A stretch of 5,079 bases of DNA from JBGPYM01 sp041493205 (GTDB taxonomy: Bacteria; Bacteroidota; Ignavibacteria; UBA10030; UBA6906), in the NCBI GenBank assembly GCA_041493205.1, contig JBGPYM010000224.1, positions 1 through 5,079 of the forward strand, written 5' to 3'. The notes under the pieces were generated by a model. The model saw only the letters and a list, made by a program, of their open reading frames with translations. It searched no databases and was not told the origin of the DNA. The translations under genes and the position numbers were made by a program. Positions 1 through 4,283 of this stretch are shown one piece after another (position 1 is the first letter of the stretch; each line of letters starts with the position of its first letter).

Positions 1-1130
1 ATGTTCGCGGGATCAAGCATGAGTGCCTTGGTATACGCGCCGCGGGCCCTACGGTAGTTTTTCTGGTTGTACAGGATCGCCCCCTTTTGTGTGTACGGAA
101 CGGCCGCCTTTTCCACTTGGTGTGCGTCGGCCGCCTGTTGAAAAACGGTGACGGCCTGAGCGGCGGAATCCATGCGCGCAAGGGCGAGCCCCAGATTGAG
201 GAGCAGAACGGAATTGCCGGCTTCGAGCGACACGGCTCGCCGGTATGCCGTGACGGAAGAATCAAACCTGTTGAGACCAAAAAAGATCTGCCCGATGTGC
301 GCAAAATACAGGGCGTCCGAACTATCCAGCATCGCCGCCCGGCGGAAAAGATCCACTGCAAGATAATCGCTCCCCAGCCGTTCGCTGCAGAGACCCGCCC
401 TGTACCAGTAATCAGGATTCCGGGGGTGTTGTTTGCAGAGACGTTCGTACAGCCGAAGGGACTGATGGTAATCACTTCGTGCAAAATAGAGAGCTGCAAG
501 GAGGCTTCCCGCAGGCGCGTAATCCGGATTCAGCGTGATGCTCGTGGCAAGATACAATTCTGCCGAATCCGGTTCCTCGAGCCGCTCAAAGCATGCACCG
601 ATGTAATAATTCGAAAGAAAATCACGTGGATTTTCGGCGAGCGATCGGCGGAAGGCGGTCGTTGCCGCCCGGTAGTCCGCGTCATCAAACAGAAAAGTTC
701 CGTAACTTGTGAGCGCGGGAGGAAAGGGATGGTCGCCTGCGACGAGGATCTCATACTGGACCCGTGCCTCCGCCACAATCCCCCCCTGTGCAAGGACACG
801 GGCATACTGAAAGCGGTAGCCGGTATGGGAGGGCGCAAGGGCGACGGCGGTCCTGAGATTGCGTGTGGCATTCCGGATGTCACCGAGCGCGGCAGAGGAC
901 GAGCCGAGGTAAAACGCTGCCGGCGCAGAGAGGCTGTCGGAGGGAAGCACCATCAGCATGTTCACGACGTCCCGGTAGGCCCCCTCGGCATAGAGAAGTG
1001 CGGATTTCTGTGCGAGCGAGTCTCCCGCTTCCCCCGGGGCGGAGAAAGCGACCTGTGCGGCGATGAAGAACCAGCAAATGAGAAGGGGTGCCGGCGGGTG
1101 GAAAATACCCCGGGGCGGGGGATCGGTCAC
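1..1130 (-). CDS. Exported TPR-repeat protein, 3' end beyond window
   Basis: No stop codon is reached, so at least 376 residues are present and the C-terminus lies outside the window. The start is GTG at 1130: an in-frame TGA lies at 1154-1152, and no other ATG, GTG or TTG occurs between it and the signal-like segment. The start overlaps the stop of the upstream ABM gene as GTGA, with AAAGG a few bases upstream, so translational coupling is likely. Residues about 15-31 (LLICWFFIAAQVAFSA) look like a signal peptide, although the N-terminus carries little positive charge. From residue 37 the protein consists of 34-residue tetratricopeptide units without gaps (starting near 37, 71, 105, 139, 173, 207, 241, 275, 309 and 343), with typical endings such as SLAENPRD, AVALAPSH and ALMLDPAN. 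TPR solenoids bind proteins or peptides; the partner here is unknown. I expect a periplasmic or outer-membrane-associated scaffold. The TPR assignment is firm; the exact role is not known. Confidence 0.85.
   Translation of the reverse strand, partial: MTDPPPRGIFHPPAPLLICWFFIAAQVAFSAPGEAGDSLAQKSALLYAEGAYRDVVNMLMVLPSDSLSAPAAFYLGSSSAALGDIRNATRNLRTAVALAPSHTGYRFQYARVLAQGGIVAEARVQYEILVAGDHPFPPALTSYGTFLFDDADYRAATTAFRRSLAENPRDFLSNYYIGACFERLEEPDSAELYLATSITLNPDYAPAGSLLAALYFARSDYHQSLRLYERLCKQHPRNPDYWYRAGLCSERLGSDYLAVDLFRRAAMLDSSDALYFAHIGQIFFGLNRFDSSVTAYRRAVSLEAGNSVLLLNLGLALARMDSAAQAVTVFQQAADAHQVEKAAVPYTQKGAILYNQKNYRRARGAYTKALMLDPAN
3..1022 (-). repeat. Ten contiguous 34-residue TPR units (102-bp coding period)
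   Basis: Translation in the minus frame gives ten consecutive 34-residue helix-turn-helix units with no insertions. Each carries Tyr/Leu/Gly/Ala at the usual TPR helix positions, and most end in an acidic or Asn-Pro turn (LAP, ENP, LNP, HPRNP, LDP). The first unit (residues 37-70) is the most degenerate. The repeats are diverged at DNA level, so they are ancient protein repeats and not recent duplications. Confidence 0.8.
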
Positions 1131-1438
1131 TTCAGCCCTTTCGCTGAAACCTCATAGTGCTCGACGGTCGGTTCAAACTCGAGGAGATACTGACTGTCTT
1201 CCGGATAGTATTTTGCCCGCGCAATATCGGGACCGGAAAAACTCTTGATGGCGTCAATCGAATCCCAGAAGGACAGAGTGAGAAAATGAGCTTCATCCCC
1301 GTTCAACCGATGCAGGATGTACACACCCCTGTTCCCGTCGGTCGTTTCATAGTCGGGAATCGCCCTCTTCTTGAGGAACTCGAGATACCCGGACGCCTTG
1401 TCCGTCCTGGTGCGGCCATGCCAGATGCGTGCAATCAT
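1127..1438 (-). CDS. ABM-domain (antibiotic biosynthesis monooxygenase-like) small protein
   Basis: This is a 103-residue protein beginning MIARIWHGRT. The body (YLEFLKKRAIPDY, GVYILHRL, AHFLTLSFWDSIDAIKSF, AKYYPEDSQYLLEFEPTVEHYEV) matches the dimeric alpha/beta ferredoxin-like ABM fold. That family includes quinol or haem-related monooxygenases and many members without a known reaction, so a catalytic role cannot be assigned. The frame is open up to an ATG at 1522. I chose ATG at 1438 because the GGGAGGG Shine-Dalgarno sequence (1449-1443) precedes it by 4 nt, homology-like sequence begins there, and the predicted transcription start (about 1471) lies downstream of 1522. It is the first gene of a minus-strand operon, and its TGA overlaps the GTG start of the TPR gene by 4 bp. 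No signal peptide is visible, so it is likely cytoplasmic, which makes the coupling to an exported TPR protein curious. Confidence 0.85.
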   Translation of the reverse strand: MIARIWHGRTRTDKASGYLEFLKKRAIPDYETTDGNRGVYILHRLNGDEAHFLTLSFWDSIDAIKSFSGPDIARAKYYPEDSQYLLEFEPTVEHYEVSAKGLK

Positions 1439-1442
1439 TGCG

Positions 1443-1449
1443 CCCTCCC
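1443..1449 (-). promoter_or_regulatory. Strong Shine-Dalgarno of the ABM gene
   Basis: On the minus strand GGGAGGG lies 4 nt before ATG 1438. It decides the start against the upstream in-frame ATG at 1522, which has no comparable site. Confidence 0.75.
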
Positions 1450-1477
1450 ACGGTGGTCTCCGCGTTCGCGTGTCATG

Positions 1478-1509
1478 CAAAAGTACGCTTCCATAACGAC
1501 TTTCGCAAA
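1478..1509 (-). promoter_or_regulatory. Bacteroidetes-type -33/-7 promoter for the ABM-TPR operon
   Basis: On the minus strand TTTG (1509-1506) is followed after exactly 20 nt by TACTTTTG (1485-1478). This matches the primary-sigma consensus described for Bacteroidetes, TTTG-N19-21-TAnnTTTG, at every defined base. Transcription would start near 1471, giving a leader of roughly 30 nt that contains the GGGAGGG ribosome binding site. The same stretch can also be read as a poorer sigma-70 site (TTGCGA-N17-TACTTT). Confidence 0.6.
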
Positions 1510-1512
1510 GGG

Positions 1513-1574
1513 GTGCGGGCAACCAATTCCCGTCATCCGAAGTCTAATGCACTAAAGGCCCGCACTCCGGGAAT
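1513..1574 (+). other. Two interleaved inverted repeats in the sigma leader
   Basis: GTGCGGGC (1513-1520) is the perfect reverse complement of GCCCGCAC (1558-1565). ATTCCCG (1526-1532) is the perfect reverse complement of CGGGAAT (1568-1574). The arms alternate A-B-A'-B'. If transcribed together they would form either a pseudoknot or two competing long-range stems. The last arm contains the only Shine-Dalgarno-like bases (GGGAA) before the sigma start. Similar matches could arise by chance in GC-rich sequence. Confidence 0.3.
1519..1547 (+). promoter_or_regulatory. Candidate ECF-type promoter for the sigma operon
   Basis: GCAACCA at 1519-1525 resembles the GGAAC-type -35 of ECF sigma factors. 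TCTAA at 1543-1547 equals the -10 of RpoE-like promoters, with a 17-nt spacer. A start near 1553 would leave about 29 nt of leader. ECF operons are commonly autoregulated, so this is a reasonable position. The -35 match is imperfect, and promoter specificity of this sigma factor is unknown. Confidence 0.3.
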
Positions 1575-1581
1575 CGCCCGC

Positions 1582-2157
1582 ATGCAGGAAAACGATACCG
1601 ACCTGGTTCGGCAAGCGCAGCAGGGGGATATCTCCGCCTTCGAACGGCTTGTGTTTCGCCATGATAAACAGGTCCTCGGCATTGCAGCGCGGTATGTTGT
1701 GAACGCGGAGGACGCCAAGGATATCTACCAGGAAGTCTTCATCCGGGTGTACAGGAATATCCGGCGGTTCAGATTCAAAAGCGACTTCGCCACCTGGGTG
1801 CACAGGATCACGGTCAACGTTTGCCTCACCCACAAGGCGAGGTCAAAACGGGGAATACATGTCTCGATCGACGAGCAGAGGAGCGATGAAGACGGCGACC
1901 CTCATGGGGGTGTGGAACTCCGCGCGGACACGGAGCCTCCGGACGAAGCGGCGCATAACGCCCGGATGGCGGACGATATCATGGCGGCAGTCGGGACGCT
2001 CTCTCCCCGGCAGAAGATGGTGTTTACGATGAAGTACCTCGAGGGCTATACGCTGAAGGAGATTGCGCACATGATGAACTGTGCTGAGGGGACGATCAAG
2101 CGGTATCTCTTTACGGCAACGGCGCGCGTTCGCGCGCACATGGGGGGACGCACTTGA
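1582..2157 (+). CDS. ECF-type sigma-70 family RNA polymerase sigma factor
   Basis: This 191-residue protein directs RNA polymerase to a specific promoter set. Region 2 spans about residues 7-90: DLVRQAQQGDISAFERLV, then DAKDIYQEVFIRVYRNI and FATWVHRITVNVCLTH, which are the core-binding and -10-recognition helices. An acidic linker covers about 95-130. Region 4 spans about 135-187 (LSPRQKMVFTMKYLEGYTLKEI, then the recognition helix CAEGTIKRYLFTATARVR). Regions 1 and 3 are absent, as expected for an ECF factor. The start ATG 1582 gives the usual family length. The frame is open further upstream (to 1429), but that extension is not sigma-like. The ribosome binding site is weak (GGGAA, about 9 nt upstream), whereas the next two genes have strong ones. 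The anti-sigma gene follows after 16 bp. Function and type are confident; the regulon is unknown. Confidence 0.95.
   Translation: MQENDTDLVRQAQQGDISAFERLVFRHDKQVLGIAARYVVNAEDAKDIYQEVFIRVYRNIRRFRFKSDFATWVHRITVNVCLTHKARSKRGIHVSIDEQRSDEDGDPHGGVELRADTEPPDEAAHNARMADDIMAAVGTLSPRQKMVFTMKYLEGYTLKEIAHMMNCAEGTIKRYLFTATARVRAHMGGRT
2122..2137 (+). other. GC-only hairpin near the end of the sigma gene
   Basis: GCGCGC, the tetraloop GTTC, and GCGCGC can form a 6-bp all-GC stem about 36 nt upstream of the anti-sigma start. It encodes part of the region 4 recognition helix tail (ATARVRAH). It could slow ribosomes or protect the downstream mRNA, but it may only reflect Arg/Ala codon choice. Confidence 0.3.
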
Positions 2158-2162
2158 CCTCC

Positions 2163-2167
2163 GGGAG
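2163..2167 (+). promoter_or_regulatory. Shine-Dalgarno of the anti-sigma gene
   Basis: GGGAG lies 6 nt before ATG 2174 and 9 nt before a second in-frame ATG at 2177. The tandem ATGATG leaves the precise start uncertain by one residue. Confidence 0.6.
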
Positions 2168-2173
2168 AAAGAA

Positions 2174-3124
2174 ATGATGAACCATCGTGCGCTGCGGCAA
2201 GATGTCTGCTTGCTCGCACTGAACGAGCTTGAGGAACGGTCACGGGCGCGGGTGCTGGAGCATATGCGCACGTGCGGCGAGTGCCGCGCGCTGCATGACG
2301 GGTTGACCCGGATCGCCGGAACCCTGGCCGCGGCTCCCCGTGCGCTTGATGAAGAGCGTCTCCTGGCGGAAGCCCGCGCGGATCTGATGCGAACCCTGCG
2401 AAGCGGGGCGGTGCGGCTGCGCTGGAGTGACCGGCTGGCGGAACTTCTGCCGGGATTCTCCCTGCAGACGTATCGGGTCGCCCTCGGGGCTGTCGCGTTC
2501 CTTGCAGCGGGCATTCTGATCGGGCGCGCCTGGCCTGCTGCTCCGGCGATGTCGGTCCCCGCCCGGGTGCACGGCGCCGGGCCATCGCAGGAGCCCAGAA
2601 TAGCCAACATACGTTTTCAGCGCTCCACAGACGGCGGTGACCTGTACGACGTGGAGTATGACGAAGTGATGCCGGTGCGGATCAGCGGAAAGCTGCAGGA
2701 TGCCGCAATTCAGAAGGCGCTCGTCCGCGCTATGATCGGGGACGAAAATCCGGGCGTCCGTCTCCGTGCGGTGGCCACGCTGGGCACCCCGGGATCCAAA
2801 GAGACGGACCGGGAAATCAAGGCGGCGCTTGTGCTGGCGCTCAGGACCGACCCGAATGCGGGAGTGCGGAAACAGGCGCTGCAGGTGCTGCGCAGGCTCC
2901 CGTATGACGACGAAATCAAAAATGCGTTTATTCACACCCTGATGTTTGACCGGAATCCCGGTCTCCGCGTCGACGCGATCAACAGCCTCGATTCTGTGGC
3001 CGCAGGAAATGTCGCGACTGACAGGGCGCTTCTCGATGCACTGCGAGAGAGTGCGGCGCGCGACGTAAACACCTATGTCCAATGGAAAGCCAGGGCTGTC
3101 CTCCAGGAGGCAAAGAGACAATGA
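2174..3124 (+). CDS. Transmembrane zinc-finger anti-sigma factor with HEAT-repeat C-terminal domain
   Basis: This 316-residue protein is predicted to hold the upstream sigma factor inactive. The N-terminus is a ZAS/zf-HC2 domain: H4, H30, C34 and C37 reproduce the H-x25-H-x3-C-x2-C zinc-ligand pattern of ChrR-like anti-sigma factors (core HMRTCGEC). Residues about 102-119 (VALGAVAFLAAGILIGRA) form a single membrane helix. After a linker with a distinctive VEYDEVMPVRISGKL segment (about 159-174), residues about 175-312 form HEAT repeats. Their helix starts carry the motif D-x-N-x-G-[VL]-R-x-x-A (NPGVRLRAVATL, NAGVRKQALQVL, NPGLRVDAINSL, and a last unit VNTYVQWKARAV). With the ZAS domain in the cytoplasm, the HEAT solenoid should lie in the periplasm, where it could bind a signal or protein. 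The gene starts 16 bp after the sigma gene and overlaps DUF4097 by 4 bp. Domain calls are firm; topology is inferred. Confidence 0.9.
   Translation: MMNHRALRQDVCLLALNELEERSRARVLEHMRTCGECRALHDGLTRIAGTLAAAPRALDEERLLAEARADLMRTLRSGAVRLRWSDRLAELLPGFSLQTYRVALGAVAFLAAGILIGRAWPAAPAMSVPARVHGAGPSQEPRIANIRFQRSTDGGDLYDVEYDEVMPVRISGKLQDAAIQKALVRAMIGDENPGVRLRAVATLGTPGSKETDREIKAALVLALRTDPNAGVRKQALQVLRRLPYDDEIKNAFIHTLMFDRNPGLRVDAINSLDSVAAGNVATDRALLDALRESAARDVNTYVQWKARAVLQEAKRQ
2696..3109 (+). repeat. HEAT-repeat region of the anti-sigma factor
   Basis: About four helical repeats of 33-38 residues are marked by Asp-x-Asn-x-Gly-Val/Leu-Arg motifs at residues near 190, 226 and 259, with a degenerate one near 297. 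This kind of solenoid usually mediates protein-protein contacts. Confidence 0.75.
3105..3110 (+). promoter_or_regulatory. AGGAGG Shine-Dalgarno of the DUF4097 gene inside the anti-sigma gene
   Basis: A perfect AGGAGG lies 10 nt before ATG 3121, within the last codons of the anti-sigma gene. It supports ATG 3121 over the in-frame ATG at 3082, because residues from 3121 read as a signal peptide. Confidence 0.75.
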
Positions 3125-4269
3125 TCCGTGTAATTCTTCAGCTCATGTTCATCATAACCGGCATAGCCGGGTTCGCCAGCGGCGCCGATCAACAGGAGAG
3201 GCAGAAGAAGCAGGTGTATACCGTCGCACCCGGCGGTTCTCTCGAGATGCACCTTGCCTCGGGGAACATCAGTATCACCGGATGGGACCGGAACGAGGTC
3301 ATGGTCCAGGCCACGGAATTGTCCGGGGAGGATCTTGACGATCTCCGGATTTCGCAATCCGGCAAAATAATTCGCATTGAGTACACGGGTGGTGGTTCCT
3401 TCGACGGCGACCTGACGATACGTGTGTCCGTGCCTGCAAGGTTTAATGTCTCGGCGGAGACAGGCGGAGGCGATATTGAAATTCGCGGCCCCCTCAAAGG
3501 GGAGATCACCGGCTCGACTGCAGGCGGAGAGATCCGGCTTGGTTCCGTCGGAGGCAGCATCAGAATGTTGACGTCGGGCGGTGATATCGAGGCCGGCGAC
3601 ATCGACGGCACGCTTTCGCTGAGCAGCATGGGAGGAGAAGTCCATGCTGGAGTGCTCTCAGGGAAGACGGATATATCGACCGGCGGCGGCGATGTGGAAG
3701 TCGAGCGCGCAAAGGCCGGCCTCGCTATTTCCACCGCAGGAGGAAACATACGGGTAGAAGAGGTTGATGGAATTCTGTCGGCGCGCACCGCAGGCGGGGA
3801 TATCGAGATACGGAAGGCAACGGGACATACTGAGCTGAACACTGCGGGCGGATCGGTCACGGTGGGAAGCGCGCCGAAGGGAGTCGCCGTGCGGACTGCC
3901 GGCGGAGACCTCACGCTCAGGAATATCGGCGAGGTCATCGAAGCTGAAACCGCGAGCGGTGATGTGGAAGTCTCCTTCGTGCCCGGGGTGCTCAAAGAGA
4001 GTAGGATCAGGACCGGTGCGGGGGATATCAGTCTGCTGATTCCACCGGGCCTGAAGGCCACGATCAGAGTGGAGATTCATGGGGGAGGTGACGACCGGGA
4101 AAACGACCGTGCCATTCAGTCGGACTTCAAGGTCGAATCACGGGAGTGGAATGACCGCCGGGAGGAGCTCCGGGGCACGATTCCGCTGAACGGCGGCGGC
4201 GAGGAGATCGCGGTTGTAACGCACGATGGCAGAGTAAAGATTCTCTCGTCCAGGAATCGATCAAAGTAA
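3121..4269 (+). CDS. Secreted DUF4097-family beta-solenoid protein
   Basis: This 382-residue protein begins with a signal peptide (residues 1-22, MIRVILQLMFIITGIAGFAS). No Cys follows, so it is not a lipoprotein, and no membrane anchor is visible. The N-terminal part (about 30-110) is the usual lead-in of the family (YTVAPGGSLEMHLASGNISI, then WDRNEVMVQA and LTIRVSVPARF). From residue 114 the protein consists of repeats with the signature T-A-G-G-D-I-x-[VLI], eight of them exactly 18 residues apart. This predicts a stacked parallel beta-solenoid, as in the DUF4097 (putative adhesin) family. The C-terminus carries a lead-out with LNGGGEEIAVVTHDGRVKIL. The start overlaps the anti-sigma stop as ATGA and has a strong ribosome binding site, so the two are probably co-translated. 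No enzymatic residues are recognised. It may be an envelope surface protein and an input or output of the sigma switch. Confidence 0.9.
   Translation: MIRVILQLMFIITGIAGFASGADQQERQKKQVYTVAPGGSLEMHLASGNISITGWDRNEVMVQATELSGEDLDDLRISQSGKIIRIEYTGGGSFDGDLTIRVSVPARFNVSAETGGGDIEIRGPLKGEITGSTAGGEIRLGSVGGSIRMLTSGGDIEAGDIDGTLSLSSMGGEVHAGVLSGKTDISTGGGDVEVERAKAGLAISTAGGNIRVEEVDGILSARTAGGDIEIRKATGHTELNTAGGSVTVGSAPKGVAVRTAGGDLTLRNIGEVIEAETASGDVEVSFVPGVLKESRIRTGAGDISLLIPPGLKATIRVEIHGGGDDRENDRAIQSDFKVESREWNDRREELRGTIPLNGGGEEIAVVTHDGRVKILSSRNRSK
3460..4011 (+). repeat. Ten beta-solenoid rungs, 18-residue (54-bp) period
   Basis: Rungs begin at residues 114, 133, 151, 169, 187, 205, 223, 241, 259 and 277 of the DUF4097 protein, with a cap at 298. 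Eight spacings in a row (133 to 277) are exactly 18 residues. The first rung is 19 and the last 21. The pattern is T-[AS]-G-G-[DENS]-[IVL], an alternating hydrophobic strand, then x-x-G-x-[LIV]-x-[LIVA]. At DNA level the units are diverged. Confidence 0.85.
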
Positions 4270-4283
4270 CCGGCGCCGCCTGC

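Noticed and set aside
87..1157. Long plus-strand open frame (356 codons) and shorter plus-strand frames to 1555
   Set aside because: Its translation is Arg/Cys-rich with no recognisable domain, and it lies antisense to the clear TPR and ABM genes; it is a by-product of GC-rich codon use.
1439..1522. N-terminal extension of the ABM protein to ATG 1522
   Set aside because: The extra 28 residues do not fit the family, the strong ribosome binding site belongs to ATG 1438, and the predicted promoter lies inside the extension.
1461..2134. Repeated CGCGTTCGCG (1461-1470 and 2125-2134) as operator sites
   Set aside because: A 10-bp GC-only near-palindrome is expected to recur by chance in sequence of this composition; it is mentioned only as a side note to the hairpin.
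1843..3121. Minus-strand open frames across the sigma and anti-sigma genes
   Set aside because: Low-complexity Arg/Ser/Pro translations without family features, opposite two strongly recognisable proteins.
3460..4011. 54-bp periodicity as a CRISPR or satellite array
   Set aside because: The period is in protein sequence only; the DNA units are diverged and lie inside one coding frame.
3189..4061. Minus-strand open frame of 290 codons rich in Ser-Pro-Pro
   Set aside because: Its Ser/Pro periodicity is the mirror image of the Gly-Gly repeats of the DUF4097 gene, and it has no start context or known domain.
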